Origin: Affinundibacterium flavidum
Lineage (GTDB): Bacteria; Pseudomonadota; Gammaproteobacteria; Burkholderiales; Burkholderiaceae_D
DNA: 64,000 nt
Assembly (NCBI RefSeq): GCF_014284175.1
Contig: NZ_JACOGA010000003.1
Location: 124,001-188,000, forward strand
Reading direction: 5' to 3'
The translations under genes were made by a program, and so were the position numbers. This document shows positions 26,420 to 37,284 of this stretch, piece after piece. The notes beneath the pieces are model-generated. The model saw only the letters and a list, made by a program, of their open reading frames with translations, was not told the DNA's origin and made no database searches. The first letter of the stretch is position 1. Each line of letters begins with the position of its first letter.

Positions 26420-26923
26420 TCAAATCCAATACAGAGGATAAGATCGACGACAGGCACGATGATAAAACCAAGCTACCAAGACCATCATCATGGCACCAAA
26501 CAAAGTCGGAAAAAATAGGAACTGCCAATCAGGCATCGCCAAAAACACGATGATAGGATTAGAACCCGCAGGCGGATGCAAAGTACGGGTGAGCATCATG
26601 ATTGCCGTTGCGAGCGCGACCGCAATTGCCAATGCCCACCAGTGATGACCGGCAAAAGACAAAACCAACAAAGCGACTAAAGTACAAATAAAATGTCCGC
26701 CCACCAAGCTGCGCGGCTGCGAAAAATGATTCTCTGGAAAGGTGAACAACAAAACTGCACTGGAGCCAAATGAGCCCAACGCGAGCAATACACCAAGCTG
26801 GAATGAGCAATAACTAAGTATCCCAATAATCGAAAATACACCGACGCAGGCGACCACGCCATTACGCAATGAATGACGTGGCGCTGTAGCTGGTAATGTA
26901 GGAATATTCGTTTCTAACATCAT
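26420..26923 (-). CDS. HPP-family integral membrane protein
   Basis: This 167-residue protein has four predicted membrane segments and the family-defining HPPAGSNPIIVFL. HPP proteins are little characterised; plant members carry nitrite into chloroplasts. Here nothing nearby points to nitrogen metabolism. The tandem ATG ATG start (26923 or 26920) is ambiguous. It lies 38 bp after the antiporter gene, so they may be co-transcribed. Confidence 0.85.
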   Translation of the reverse strand: MMLETNIPTLPATAPRHSLRNGVVACVGVFSIIGILSYCSFQLGVLLALGSFGSSAVLLFTFPENHFSQPRSLVGGHFICTLVALLVLSFAGHHWWALAIAVALATAIMMLTRTLHPPAGSNPIIVFLAMPDWQFLFFPTLFGAMMMVLVAWFYHRACRRSYPLYWI

Positions 26924-26961
26924 CTACTCTGGTGATCTCAAGGATTCTCTCTATAGATAGC

Positions 26962-28173
26962 TTATTTGGACCGGAAAATAATTTCTTTCATACGCTGCAA
27001 TTTCGGAGCAACGACAGGTACTGTCAACATCGTGCTGGCGATTGCCATTAACAGCAGCGCAGTAAAAGTCTCGCTGGTAATGATTTTTTTATCGAGCAAA
27101 ATATTCACAAAAATAATCATGATCAAGGCTTTGGTTTGCAATAGCCAACCAATAATGCTCGCTTCGCCTTTTTCCCATTTCAAAATTTTACCGGCGAGTT
27201 GCACACCAATTAATTTGCCGCTGACGGATGCCACCAAAAGCACCGCTGCAACGATAAACACAACAGACCCACCCATCGCCCAGTTAGTGCGCAAGCCAGT
27301 ACTTAAAAAGAACACCGGCATAATCGCCAGCAATACGTGATGACGCATCAAGTCCATTTTTTCTTGATTAAACCAATGTGCGTCCATCACCGCACCTGCC
27401 AAGAAAGCACCGACCATAAAGTGCAAACCCGCCCAATCCGCACCGAAACTGCAAACCGCTAACCAAATCAAACCCACATACCAACGATCGCGTTCTTGTA
27501 GCCACGCCATCACGCGTCGATAAAAAATCGTCACGACAGCAAACACCAACAAAAATCCAATTTGGCGCGTGACTCTATCCCAATCGAGCATAATTAAAGC
27601 CAGCACACCCCAAATCGCAATATCATCAACGCTGGCATAACGCAAAATTCGTTGACCGATAGGCTGGCGCAAAATTTCTAATTTTTCCATCAGCAAAATC
27701 AGGATCGGCAAAGCTGTCACGGCGCAAGCCATTCCCACGCCCAACACAAATTGCCAACTCTGCGCACCCGGCCCCATCCACCCTACAAATCCCAACATAC
27801 CAAGCGCAACCGCAGAACCAAAAATCAGTGGCATCCCCAAAGCCAAACCAGCAGTCACGCCACTTTCAAAACGATGCTCCCAGGCTTGTACCAGATCCAA
27901 TTCGATGCCAGCAATCATCACAAAAATCATCACCGCCCACCAGGCAATGCCATTCAAAGACTGAATCACCGCAGGGTTAAAAACGAATTGATAATACTCA
28001 GGAAAAGCAGCACCCAAAACGCCCGGCCCCAGCAAGATGCCAGCAATAATCTGCACCACGACCAACGGTGCATAATAGTCAGTCTTGCAGACGCGCCAGA
28101 CCAGATAAGGAACGGAAAAAATTAGCAGCATCGCTAATAGGAAGATTTCGGTGGTGCTCATTGCTTGGTGCAT
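26962..28173 (-). CDS. Monovalent cation/proton antiporter, CPA2 (KefB/NapA) family
   Basis: The 403-residue protein has about 12 membrane helices. Features include GILLGPGVLG in the second helix, AGIELDL, and SVDDIAIWGVLAL, the family region with acidic residues for ion exchange. There is no C-terminal TrkA-N domain, so it is not full KefB/C. ATG 28173 has AAAGGAC about 8 bases upstream; the longer frame to 28200 is rejected. Upstream lie four tandem GTACTTA repeats that may be operator sites. Confidence 0.88.
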   Translation of the reverse strand: MHQAMSTTEIFLLAMLLIFSVPYLVWRVCKTDYYAPLVVVQIIAGILLGPGVLGAAFPEYYQFVFNPAVIQSLNGIAWWAVMIFVMIAGIELDLVQAWEHRFESGVTAGLALGMPLIFGSAVALGMLGFVGWMGPGAQSWQFVLGVGMACAVTALPILILLMEKLEILRQPIGQRILRYASVDDIAIWGVLALIMLDWDRVTRQIGFLLVFAVVTIFYRRVMAWLQERDRWYVGLIWLAVCSFGADWAGLHFMVGAFLAGAVMDAHWFNQEKMDLMRHHVLLAIMPVFFLSTGLRTNWAMGGSVVFIVAAVLLVASVSGKLIGVQLAGKILKWEKGEASIIGWLLQTKALIMIIFVNILLDKKIITSETFTALLLMAIASTMLTVPVVAPKLQRMKEIIFRSK

Positions 28174-29347
28174 AAAGTAGGTCCTTTCCCTCAGGCTCAT
28201 TACATATAGGGTGTTTTAATTATCGTACTTTGCGTGTCGTACTTAGTGTGTGTGTACTTAGTGTGCCGTACTTAATTCGTCTCAAAATTATTGAAGCTTG
28301 CACTTCTTCGGCTTAGGTTTTATTGATTTGTGCTTGATTAGCTAAACTTCCCTCATTCTTTTTTTATCTCTTATCTCTAGTAAATAGAGAATCAATTGGA
28401 AAGGTTTCCATATTAAATCACATTTTCTTTTGACTTATGCCAAAAACTATCTTCAAGAACAAATATTTTCATGATTTGAGTACCAATAGAAACACAAATA
28501 GGTTGAGCGAACAAAACCTCGAAAGGTCAGATTTTGAAATTGAATTTAGTGACACAAGGCAAATCCTTCGGAAACTGATTTACTCTACATTCAGCACTAG
28601 GTACCAAAAACACCTTAAGCACCATCCAATGCCTATTTAGTAAAAATAAAAATCAGGCTTAACAGGGTTTCACCGTCGCTCCGAACGCATACAGAATAAA
28701 GCAATTAAAAACGAATTGGTTGTAGTCAAACTACACAATAAGAAGAAAATTGAGAAACGATAGAAATCTAAACGTTCAAATAATTAAGGCGTGATAGATG
28801 AAATTGATTGTCAATCTTTACGTCACACTATTTTCAATTGCCATCTGGAATTTATCCAAATCATTAAAAAATATGCTACTTCGAATATTGGCACACCTAC
28901 CTGACCACAATTGAAAACAGTAACAATATGAAAATTTTATAGTTTTACTACACAAATTATTTGAAGCCTAAGCTCTCTTGTGAATCTTTAACCTGACTAT
29001 TCATGCTCACATCTGTCGAAAAATAATACTGTGAGCTCTGTCTTTCTTTCGCATTGAGTGAACGCTGATAAAGTGAAGTTTGAGTGGTGACACGCGTCCC
29101 TAGGCGAGAGCCTGATACATATCAACTTAAAAAGAATCCTGCTCAGGGCAAATTATCAAAGACTCATACTCTTCTTTGTTGAATGGTGAAGATACGGAGG
29201 CTCAAACGCCATGCAGAATAGAACCATGCCAGACAAAGCATTGCATTTTTTGATGATGACGGCCTATGTTTGATTTTTCTGCCTCAGCCTGACGGCAGTA
29301 TTCTATAATCGGTCATTCATCACTCACAATTAAGCCCAGACAGATTC
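28174..29347. other. 1.17-kb gene-free AT-rich spacer
   Basis: Between the antiporter and selD I find no supported gene; a 67-codon frame at 28437-28640 has no ribosome site or recognisable family. Apart from the short tandem repeats at 28224-28279, nothing structured stands out. It should contain two divergent promoters. Confidence 0.6.
28224..28279. repeat. Four imperfect 14-bp tandem repeats upstream of the antiporter gene
   Basis: CGTACTT or GTACTTA cores begin at 28224, 28238, 28254 and 28267, a spacing of about 14 bp, in the presumed promoter of the antiporter 50-100 bp before its start. They may be binding sites for a regulator. Confidence 0.65.
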
Positions 29348-30445
29348 ATGAACGACAGCACAAGCATGGGAAATAGCATTAGCTCCGGCACCGACATCGG
29401 CACAGGCCCAATTCGATTGACTTCGTTTTCCCACGGCGGTGGTTGTGGCTGCAAAATAGCGCCCGGGGTTTTGGCTGAAATACTCAAGAAATCGACCGGA
29501 TTCTCAGTTCCCGATGCACTCATGGTCGGTATAGAGACTTCTGACGATGCTGCGGTTTATCGACTCAATGACGAACAAGCTTTGATCGCGACTACCGATT
29601 TTTTCATGCCTATCGTTGACGATCCCTATGATTTTGGCCGTATCGCTGCGACGAATGCGATTTCTGACGTGTATGCCATGGGCGGAACACCGATTATGGC
29701 GCTGGCTTTGGTCGGAATGCCCATCAATCAAATTCCATTAGATGTCATCGGTAAGATTATTGAAGGTGGTGAAAGTATTTGCCGCGAAGCCGGTATTCCG
29801 ATTGCGGGCGGCCATAGCATCGATTCGGTCGAGCCAATTTATGGATTGGTGGTGATGGGATTGATCCATCCGTCCAAGGTCAAACGCAATTCTAGCGCAC
29901 GTGTTGGCGATCAATTAGTTCTCGGTAAGCCTATAGGTGTAGGCGTACTGTCTGCCGCTTTAAAAAAACAAAAATTAGATGCGAATGGCTATGCGAGCAT
30001 GATTGCGAATACGACCAAGCTCAATAAACCTGGGCAGGCCTTGTCGCAACTGGACGCTGTACATGCGATGACCGACGTGACGGGCTTTGGTTTACTCGGC
30101 CATCTATTAGAAATCTGCCGTGGCGCAAAAGTAGGTGCCACGCTGCGTGCTGCAGACATTCCCTTTTTACCACAGGTCAAAGAACTTGCAGCCGCGGGCT
30201 GTATCACAGGCGCATCTGCCCGCAATTTCGCAGCTTATGGTGAGGATGTCCGTTTTAGCCATGAAGATACTATCACTCAAGCTTTATTAACCGACCCACA
30301 AACTTCCGGCGGACTGTTAGTAGCCTGTGCACCTGAAGCATTGGCGCAAGTATTGGAAATATTTCATAAGAGTGATTTTCAAGATGCCGCAGTAATAGGC
30401 GAAATCGTCGCCGGTCCTGCGCACATTCAAGTCTTGTCCAACTAA
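29348..30445 (+). CDS. selD: Selenide, water dikinase SelD
   Basis: The 365-residue protein has the SelD active segment [14 protein letters not shown] with catalytic Cys and Lys, [40 protein letters not shown], and the C-terminal [12 protein letters not shown]. It makes selenophosphate for selenocysteine or for 2-selenouridine in tRNA. The start region has weak ribosome sites (ATG 29348 or 29366). It lies 41 bp before transaldolase. No selA, selB or selU gene is in the window. Confidence 0.96.
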   Translation: MNDSTSMGNSISSGTDIGTGPIRLTSFSHGGGCGCKIAPGVLAEILKKSTGFSVPDALMVGIETSDDAAVYRLNDEQALIATTDFFMPIVDDPYDFGRIAATNAISDVYAMGGTPIMALALVGMPINQIPLDVIGKIIEGGESICREAGIPIAGGHSIDSVEPIYGLVVMGLIHPSKVKRNSSARVGDQLVLGKPIGVGVLSAALKKQKLDANGYASMIANTTKLNKPGQALSQLDAVHAMTDVTGFGLLGHLLEICRGAKVGATLRAADIPFLPQVKELAAAGCITGASARNFAAYGEDVRFSHEDTITQALLTDPQTSGGLLVACAPEALAQVLEIFHKSDFQDAAVIGEIVAGPAHIQVLSN

Positions 30446-30486
30446 ATTTTTACTTACTTTTTTCGAACCTTATTTCACACTCCATC

Positions 30487-31422
30487 ATGAATCAACTCGA
30501 ACAACTGAAACAATACACAACCGTGGTGGCAGACACTGGCGATTTTCAATCCATGCAAGCCTACACGCCGCGTGATGCGACGACGAATCCTTCGCTGATT
30601 TTGAAAGCCGTACAGAAACCCGAATATCAACCATTGCTCGCACAAGCAGTGGCACAAAACGCTGGCAAATCTACCGATGAAATCATTGATCAATTACTGA
30701 TTAGTTTTGGCCTGAAAATCTTGCAGATCGTGCCTGGTCGCGTTTCCACAGAAACCGATGCCCGCCTCTCGTTTGATACCGAAGCCACCGTTGCAAAAGG
30801 TCGACAATTGATCGCCTTGTATGAAGCCGCTGGCATTCCACGCGAACGTGTCTTGATCAAAATCGCATCGACTTGGGAAGGCATTCGTGCTGCAGAAATT
30901 TTAGAAAAAGAAGGCATACACTGCAACATGACTTTGCTGTTCTGCCTGGCGCAAGCAGCAGCTTGTGCGGAAGCTGGCGCGCAATTAATTTCTCCATTTG
31001 TTGGCCGAATCTATGATTGGTTCAAGAAGCAAACTGGTCAAGAAATTTATGGTGCAGAAGACCCTGGCGTGCTGTCGGTCAAGCGCATTTACAACTACTA
31101 TCGCAAGTTCGGCTTTAGTACAGAAATTATGGGTGCTAGCTTCCGCAACACTTCGCAAATCTTGGAATTAGCGGGTTGCGATTTATTAACCATCAGTCCA
31201 GATCTGCTACAAAAACTCAGCGAAGCCGATGGCAAAGTACCACCTAAACTCAATCAAGAAGCCGCAATGGCATCTGACGTAACGAAATTAAGCATCGATG
31301 AAAAGTCCTTCCGTTTTATGTTAAATGAAGATGCCATGGCAACTGAAAAATTAGCCGAAGGGATACGCCTGTTTTGTGCCGACACGATTAAATTGGAAGG
31401 CATCATTGCAGGTATGCGCTAA
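30487..31422 (+). CDS. tal: Transaldolase, TalB type
   Basis: The 311-residue protein has [15 protein letters not shown], the Schiff-base Lys in [32 protein letters not shown] and [13 protein letters not shown]. It is the pentose-phosphate pathway enzyme exchanging dihydroxyacetone units. No ribosome site is obvious before the ATG. It may be co-transcribed with selD, but no functional link is known. Confidence 0.96.
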   Translation: MNQLEQLKQYTTVVADTGDFQSMQAYTPRDATTNPSLILKAVQKPEYQPLLAQAVAQNAGKSTDEIIDQLLISFGLKILQIVPGRVSTETDARLSFDTEATVAKGRQLIALYEAAGIPRERVLIKIASTWEGIRAAEILEKEGIHCNMTLLFCLAQAAACAEAGAQLISPFVGRIYDWFKKQTGQEIYGAEDPGVLSVKRIYNYYRKFGFSTEIMGASFRNTSQILELAGCDLLTISPDLLQKLSEADGKVPPKLNQEAAMASDVTKLSIDEKSFRFMLNEDAMATEKLAEGIRLFCADTIKLEGIIAGMR

Positions 31423-31499
31423 TACAAGCGATGCAGCCCAAACAGCCGAAGTAACTGCTGAAATAACAGCCGAAGTAATTGATCAATGAACTAAGTTCA

Positions 31500-31531
31500 A
31501 AAAAAATGCCGCAATAATATGCGGCATTTTC
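31500..31531. terminator. Bidirectional terminator between tal and the GGDEF gene
   Basis: AAAATGCCGCA / TGCGGCATTTT hairpin with a short AT loop, with A and T runs on both sides, between converging genes. Confidence 0.85.
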
Positions 31532-31549
31532 GCTATTTCCAACAAGCTG

Positions 31550-34500
31550 TCAGCTTGTTTGTACATTCGCATCGTCATCGGTTTGACGTACCTGTTCTAT
31601 CGTGACGTAGGCTTGTTTTGAAGCATACTCAAATGATGTAACCATGTGTCGAATAGTCTCTTCATCCGTCGGCACTTTAGAGGTCGCCGACATAAAAACC
31701 GCCTGATTTCTGCCGTGATGTTTGGCGTAATACATCGCCATATCACTTAACATTACATTTTGTTCAAAGCTAACAAGCTCGGGAAGATCCGCGTAAAACG
31801 GAAATACCGTATAACCTATCGAACAGGTTTTATGGATACGCACGCCATCACCCAAATCAAATTCTGTGTCGGCAACTTTCTTCAGCAATTTTTGCGCAAA
31901 ATGATGGATATAGTCTGGGTCGGTTTTCTTTAAAACTACCAAAAATTCCTCTCCGCCCAATCGAACGACAACGTCATCTTTACGCACCGATTCATTTAAT
32001 ATTTGCGAGAATTGTTTCAACAACATATCTCCAGCTTCGTGCCCATACGTGTCGTTGATTTGCTTGAAATGATCCATATCCAGCAAGTACAGCGCGAAAA
32101 CTTCACGCCCCGTCATGCTGGCGCGATTGATGGAAGCTTGCAACACATAGTTCTTGTAACTAATAAATGCTTGTACATCGTTATGCAAAACTTCTGATAG
32201 AAAACGACGATTGCGTAAGCCAGTCAAAGGATCTGTCAACGATGCTTCGCGCAATTGTCGAGTGCGCTCAGCAACCAATTCTTCCAAATGAATTTTTTCA
32301 CGCTTTAAACGCAGAGAATAAAAATGCGCGACACCCCAGATCAAAAATGCCGCCAAGGCGATCCAGAGTATGTAAGCCCACCAACTACGATACCAAGGTG
32401 GAAGTATCTGGAAAGCGTAAATCGCTTCCTGTGTTTGCACACCATAGATGTTTTTTGCTCTTACCTTGAACCGATATTGTCCTTCAGGGATATTGGTGTA
32501 TTCCTTGGCGGTGGCAGCATCCCACTCACTCCACTGCTGGTCGAATCCCTCAAGCTGATATTGAAAACGCAAGCTACCCGGCTTTTCAAAAAAGGTAGCG
32601 GCAAATTCAAAAATCAAGGCATTTTTGTCATACGGTAATTGCAGTACTTGCTGCTTGCTTTGTAGCGTTTGAAACACCGTTGCGGCGTTTGGAATACTGC
32701 TTCCAGCTTCGGCAAAACTACCAGAAAAAATGAGATGCTTGCCAGTAGTCGTTACACGGCGAATCAAGGCCAGAAAATCTTGCCCATAATTTTTCTTCGC
32801 GGTTGGCTCTACCCGTGTCAATACTTCGCCAGGCATCCAAACGCCACCGAGAGGATGGGCGAATAAAGCATCGTCAGCCGAAGTCACTCCTCGGAAAGCA
32901 TTTCCATCTACGGCATAGTTGGCCGCCGACTGAGTCGCCGACGGTTGAAGTTCTCCGACTGAAGTCTTCTTGTGCAACGCAAATATGCCATCTGTGGTTT
33001 TAAGATAAACGCCACCTGCACGATCTTCTATCAGATCACTCACCTCTAAAGTGCCATCACTAAATTGCGATCCAAAGCGTGCATCGGGTGCGAACCGCGT
33101 TGCATCCACATCTGCATCACCCTCTTGCCACGGGGCGATCTTGGCAGACATGATTCCTTTTGGCGTCACTAGCATTAAGTCTTTGCCGAATAAAATGGTG
33201 CGGCCAGCCGTTAAATCTGGCAAGCCATGCGCTAGTCCTATTCTGTGAGTTTTTACTCGATTCACTTTGTCGCCATCAAAGTGCACGCGTAGCAGTCCCT
33301 GAACTTCCGTATTGAGCCACAAGTCACCATTCGCATCCGTGGTAATGCGCCGAATATTATCTTTCACGCCATCCATTCGCGCGATGCGCTGCCATTGCCC
33401 CGCGTTGCGTTTAAAAATTTCAACGCCACCCATCAATCCGACAAATAAATGATCTGGCCAGCGTGGCGTCGTTCCTAGGCTATAGGCATTACCGGACGAT
33501 TCATTAATATACTCGGCACGGTCACCACGGATTCTATATAAACCACGCCCTGATGCAGCCATCAAATCGCCACTGACTTCCAAGAATTGCCAAATTTCGC
33601 TAGTCCCTTCACGCAAGGGTGAAAACTGTGGCACGTCATTTTTGAGACTGTATTTGAAAGGAGATTGGGTATAGATATCTTGAAATGTACTGACATAAAA
33701 CTGATCTTGGTAATAAGCGACCGTGATGGAAGTCCCTTCCAAGCCATTTTTTGCAGAAAATAACATCTGCGGCACACTCAGTTCAATATGAGATATGCCG
33801 GAATTCGTTGACGCCCACAGATTCTTGTGGCGATCGAGCATGATTCCCGCGACAGTGTTATCCATCAAACCGGCATTCTTGTTAATCGCACGTAAAACCT
33901 TACCCGTACGATCTAAAATTAAGACGCCTGCTTTCACGGTGCTGATAGCGAAAGTATCGCCATCTATCGGCAACACCTTATACAAGAACATATTATTCTC
34001 ATTGAGCAAGGCATCAACCTCAGTGGGCATAGGGCGCACCAGATTGCTTACTGTACGATTTACATCATAGGACTTTGTCGTGGCATTCCACAACGGTGCA
34101 AGATCAATTAAGCAGAAGTCTCCGGCGAGGCGTCCGACCAAGAGTTCGTGCGGGCCAAACGCCGCCATCATCACGCGCTTGCGATTAAATACCCCGGCCA
34201 ATTGCGGGATGGGCACCACCTTGTCGCCGTCAAGCAAACTAATGCCGTGATCGATATCGGCAAAGATTAATGTACCGTTCAAGACCGCGGCTTGCGAGGA
34301 AGCAAAACGCCCAGCAATCGCGGTGAGCTGACCTTGATCGAAACGAAAAATCCGACTGCGAGTCAAAAATACGACTCCTTGTTTCGTATTTTCTACCTGC
34401 CAGACATCATTGAAGACTGCTTCATCTTTCGGTAATTTATCGCGTAGAGAAACTGCCATCACCTGACCTGAATCAGTCGCGCGCAAATAACCAAAATCAC

Positions 34501-34978
34501 CAACCGAGCCGTAGAAAATAGTACCGTCACTAGCCACCGCCAGCGAACGCACCATAGGATTGCCAGTAATGATAACCGCTTGCCAACGTTGACCGTCAAA
34601 TTCAATGATGCCGTTTGAGTTACCAAAGTAAAGTATGCCGCGACGATCTTGCACCGATACCCAATTTTGTCCATGCGCCTTATACGTTTTAGCATCAAAA
34701 TTACTGATAAAGGGAGCGCCGACGAAGGGAGGACTAACTAAAGGAGGACTAACTACAGGAGAACTAACTATAGGATGGGCGACCTTATCGTTCTTTGTCG
34801 CAGTTGTAGTCTCGGAATTGGCCGCATGCGCCGAATCAATGAAGGAAATAAACGAAGCCACAGATAAAAGAAAAATTAAACATGCCTGAATAATCAGATC
34901 CTTATCGATCAGCTTGTTTTTATGGAGCTTGTTTTCATGCAGCTTATTTTTAATCCGTGACCGGTGTAATCGATACAT
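31550..34978 (-). CDS. Propeller-sensor diguanylate cyclase (Reg_prop, Y_Y_Y, GGDEF)
   Basis: The 1142-residue protein has an N-terminal membrane or signal segment (about 28-50), a Pro/Val repeat linker, two-component-propeller-type beta repeats over the periplasmic part, a Y_Y_Y domain ending GQYRFKVRAKNIYGV, a membrane helix (WWAYILWIALAAFLIWGVAHF), a short coiled coil, and a C-terminal GGDEF domain. The active loop is GGEEF (1008-1012) and the inhibitory RxxD site is intact at 999-1002, so it should make cyclic di-GMP under feedback. GGGAG precedes the ATG. The ligand of the propeller is unknown. It has no operon partner. Confidence 0.93.
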   Translation of the reverse strand: MYRLHRSRIKNKLHENKLHKNKLIDKDLIIQACLIFLLSVASFISFIDSAHAANSETTTATKNDKVAHPIVSSPVVSPPLVSPPFVGAPFISNFDAKTYKAHGQNWVSVQDRRGILYFGNSNGIIEFDGQRWQAVIITGNPMVRSLAVASDGTIFYGSVGDFGYLRATDSGQVMAVSLRDKLPKDEAVFNDVWQVENTKQGVVFLTRSRIFRFDQGQLTAIAGRFASSQAAVLNGTLIFADIDHGISLLDGDKVVPIPQLAGVFNRKRVMMAAFGPHELLVGRLAGDFCLIDLAPLWNATTKSYDVNRTVSNLVRPMPTEVDALLNENNMFLYKVLPIDGDTFAISTVKAGVLILDRTGKVLRAINKNAGLMDNTVAGIMLDRHKNLWASTNSGISHIELSVPQMLFSAKNGLEGTSITVAYYQDQFYVSTFQDIYTQSPFKYSLKNDVPQFSPLREGTSEIWQFLEVSGDLMAASGRGLYRIRGDRAEYINESSGNAYSLGTTPRWPDHLFVGLMGGVEIFKRNAGQWQRIARMDGVKDNIRRITTDANGDLWLNTEVQGLLRVHFDGDKVNRVKTHRIGLAHGLPDLTAGRTILFGKDLMLVTPKGIMSAKIAPWQEGDADVDATRFAPDARFGSQFSDGTLEVSDLIEDRAGGVYLKTTDGIFALHKKTSVGELQPSATQSAANYAVDGNAFRGVTSADDALFAHPLGGVWMPGEVLTRVEPTAKKNYGQDFLALIRRVTTTGKHLIFSGSFAEAGSSIPNAATVFQTLQSKQQVLQLPYDKNALIFEFAATFFEKPGSLRFQYQLEGFDQQWSEWDAATAKEYTNIPEGQYRFKVRAKNIYGVQTQEAIYAFQILPPWYRSWWAYILWIALAAFLIWGVAHFYSLRLKREKIHLEELVAERTRQLREASLTDPLTGLRNRRFLSEVLHNDVQAFISYKNYVLQASINRASMTGREVFALYLLDMDHFKQINDTYGHEAGDMLLKQFSQILNESVRKDDVVVRLGGEEFLVVLKKTDPDYIHHFAQKLLKKVADTEFDLGDGVRIHKTCSIGYTVFPFYADLPELVSFEQNVMLSDMAMYYAKHHGRNQAVFMSATSKVPTDEETIRHMVTSFEYASKQAYVTIEQVRQTDDDANVQTS
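34728..34772. repeat. Three 15-bp in-frame tandem repeats in the GGDEF sensor linker
   Basis: Units close to GGAGGACTAACTAAA repeat three times and encode a five-residue Val-Ser-Pro-type repeat on the minus strand just after the membrane segment. Copy number could change without breaking the frame. Confidence 0.85.
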
Positions 34979-35186
34979 GCATTCGTCTCCCTAATAGAAT
35001 CAACTTCAACTCGGCATCTCGGTATTTATGACAAGAACAGCAATTTCTTTACTGGCGCATACTTCAACTTCTATTCAATCACCACTTTTCACAAGCATGT
35101 GTTTCAGATCTGACGTTCCCACATTGAGGGCACTAGATGCACGCATTAAGCTCAACGAAAATCGTCATGCATGATCAAACCAAACG

Positions 35187-35621
35187 CTAATTTACAGTCT
35201 CGACACCACGATTTGCCAATTGATCTGCGCGTTCATTCCCAGCATCACCTGCATGACCTCTAACCCAAATCCATTCTATGGTGTGCAGATTGCGTGCGGC
35301 ATCTAACTGTTGCCACAAATCGACATTTTTTACTGGTGATTTCGATGCAGTTTTCCAGCCTTTTGCTTTCCACCCGTCTATCCATTCCGTAATGCCTTTG
35401 AGTACGTATTGACTATCCGTGTGTAGTGCAATTTCACATGGCCGCTTCAAAGCACCGAGCGCCTGAATCACTGCCATTAATTCCATGCGATTATTTGTCG
35501 TATCGGCCTCACCGCCGAATAATTCTTTCTCACGATGTCCTGCGATCAGTAATGCCCCCCAACCGCCTTTACCAGGATTCCCTTTACAAGCACCATCTGT
35601 ATAAATCTTAATTTTGTCCAT
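35187..35621 (-). CDS. rnhA: Ribonuclease HI
   Basis: The 144-residue protein has all catalytic residues: [11 protein letters not shown] (Asp), NNRMELMA (Glu), [12 protein letters not shown] (Asp) and [15 protein letters not shown] (Asp). It removes RNA from RNA-DNA hybrids. Its start overlaps the methyltransferase stop by 14 bases, so they form a two-gene operon. Confidence 0.97.
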   Translation of the reverse strand: MDKIKIYTDGACKGNPGKGGWGALLIAGHREKELFGGEADTTNNRMELMAVIQALGALKRPCEIALHTDSQYVLKGITEWIDGWKAKGWKTASKSPVKNVDLWQQLDAARNLHTIEWIWVRGHAGDAGNERADQLANRGVETVN

Positions 35622-36399
35622 GTTCTTTTATCTTATTCGCGACTGGTACAGCATTCGCTTGTCGTACACGTTTTTGTTTTAATGCAGGGCCGATTAAATG
35701 CATACCTCTGACTCTTTTGATCGCTTCTATCATATACACCGCGCCTAGTCGTGGCCACCAGCGTTGACCCAGTTTGTCCATCAAGCTTGAATTTTCTAAC
35801 CACTGCGCATTGTCGACTGGCATGGCGTAACATCCAAAGCGCGTCTGACTCACTTCCATACTCAATAATTTCAGCCAATCCTTTAAGCGATGCGCACTGA
35901 TAAATTCGCCTTCTTCCGGCAAAAATGGTCTGTGCGCCAATTTCCCTAGCATTTGCCGCGCACCCCATAAGCTAGCGCGATTCAAACCACTGATAATGAC
36001 TCTGCCTTCAGGAATTAAAATTCTATCGACTTCACGCAAAATTTGATGTGGTTCTTTGGCAAACTCAAGTACATGCGGTAAGACGATCAAATCAATACTC
36101 TGTGAGTCAAATGGCAATTCGGCAAAATCGTGCACCAACACCACTTGCTGGCGCAGCACCGCATTCATTTCAGGGACTTGCTGGGCTGTCTGCCATTGAT
36201 GTGGCATTCTGCTCGCTGCCAACGCAGGCAATTGCGGCAAACCAATTTGCAAGGCATGAAAACCAAAAATATCCGCTGTCAGCAAATCAAACTGGGTTTG
36301 TTCCCACGCACAGATATAAGTTCCCGCTGGCTGCATCAGCCAATCACCTAAGTCTATAATGGCGGATTGCGTAGAATTTGATGCGTTCACTTCACTCAC
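35608..36399 (-). CDS. SAM-dependent methyltransferase (type 11-like)
   Basis: The 263-residue protein has a class I methyltransferase-like region with [40 protein letters not shown], typical of family 11, but the glycine-rich SAM loop is weak. It is regularly found beside rnhA and divergent from gloB in proteobacteria. A GTG start at 36399 is weakly supported by AGAGAA. The substrate is unknown. Confidence 0.85.
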   Translation of the reverse strand: MSEVNASNSTQSAIIDLGDWLMQPAGTYICAWEQTQFDLLTADIFGFHALQIGLPQLPALAASRMPHQWQTAQQVPEMNAVLRQQVVLVHDFAELPFDSQSIDLIVLPHVLEFAKEPHQILREVDRILIPEGRVIISGLNRASLWGARQMLGKLAHRPFLPEEGEFISAHRLKDWLKLLSMEVSQTRFGCYAMPVDNAQWLENSSLMDKLGQRWWPRLGAVYMIEAIKRVRGMHLIGPALKQKRVRQANAVPVANKIKEHGQN

Positions 36400-36427
36400 T
36401 TCTCTAAAAAATCAGGATAAGCCTACT

Positions 36428-37228
36428 ATGAATCAGCAAGTCACTAAGCAAGCCCTCAGTATATTGACTGTGCCCGCGTTTGACGACAATTATCTATGGC
36501 TAATTCACAATGGCAGCGATGCTATTGTCGTTGATCCTGGCGATGCCACAGTTATTTTACAGGCACTTACGCAACACGGCTTGACTCTCAGAGCCATCTT
36601 ACTGACGCATCATCATAGCGACCATATTGGTGGTGTTGCAGAACTGCTCACACATTACCCGGTTCCAGTATATGGCCCTGCACATGATGGGATCGCGGCA
36701 GTCACGATTCCTTTGGATGATGGAGACCAAATCAGCATAGCCAGTCTGGAGTTAAGCTTTAAAATTATTGCAGTACCAGGCCACACGTTTGGGCATATCG
36801 CCTATTATTCTGAAGCACTGGCCGCGGTCTTTTGCGGCGATACCCTGTTTGCCGGTGGCTGCGGGCGCCTGTTTGAAGGCACACCAGCACAAATGCTCAA
36901 TTCACTCGATCAGTTGGCTGCGTTACCAGCCGCTACGGCCGTTTATTGTGCGCATGAATATACTTTATCCAACCTGAAATTTGCGCTCGAAGTTGAACCA
37001 GCAAATGCTGCTTTACAAGCCCGCATCGTGCGCGAGCAAGAAAAGCGTGCACAAGATATTCCAACAGTGCCGACGACGATCGCCTTGGAAATTCAAACCA
37101 ACCCATTTTTGCGCACCCGCGTCTCGGCAGTTATAGAACGTTTAGTGAGTACGGACAAAGTCGCTGCAGCGCAAGACGAAGCCACCAATTTTGGCGCTTT
37201 GCGTGAGTGGAAAAACAATTTCCGTTAA
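36428..37228 (+). CDS. gloB: Hydroxyacylglutathione hydrolase (glyoxalase II)
   Basis: The 266-residue metallo-beta-lactamase-fold enzyme has the binuclear metal motif [10 protein letters not shown], then [29 protein letters not shown] and [13 protein letters not shown], followed by the C-terminal FLRTR segment. It hydrolyses S-lactoylglutathione to lactate. ATG 36428 has AGGATAAG upstream; the longer frame starts inside the divergent methyltransferase region. Only 28 bp separate the divergent starts. Confidence 0.96.
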   Translation: MNQQVTKQALSILTVPAFDDNYLWLIHNGSDAIVVDPGDATVILQALTQHGLTLRAILLTHHHSDHIGGVAELLTHYPVPVYGPAHDGIAAVTIPLDDGDQISIASLELSFKIIAVPGHTFGHIAYYSEALAAVFCGDTLFAGGCGRLFEGTPAQMLNSLDQLAALPAATAVYCAHEYTLSNLKFALEVEPANAALQARIVREQEKRAQDIPTVPTTIALEIQTNPFLRTRVSAVIERLVSTDKVAAAQDEATNFGALREWKNNFR

Positions 37229-37284
37229 TCATACAAACTTTTTATTTATTTTTTGACTGAATTTTCTGTCTGATTTTCCAATTC

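Noticed and set aside
28437..28640. 67-codon frame in the antiporter-selD spacer
   Set aside because: No ribosome site or family match; likely chance in AT-rich DNA.
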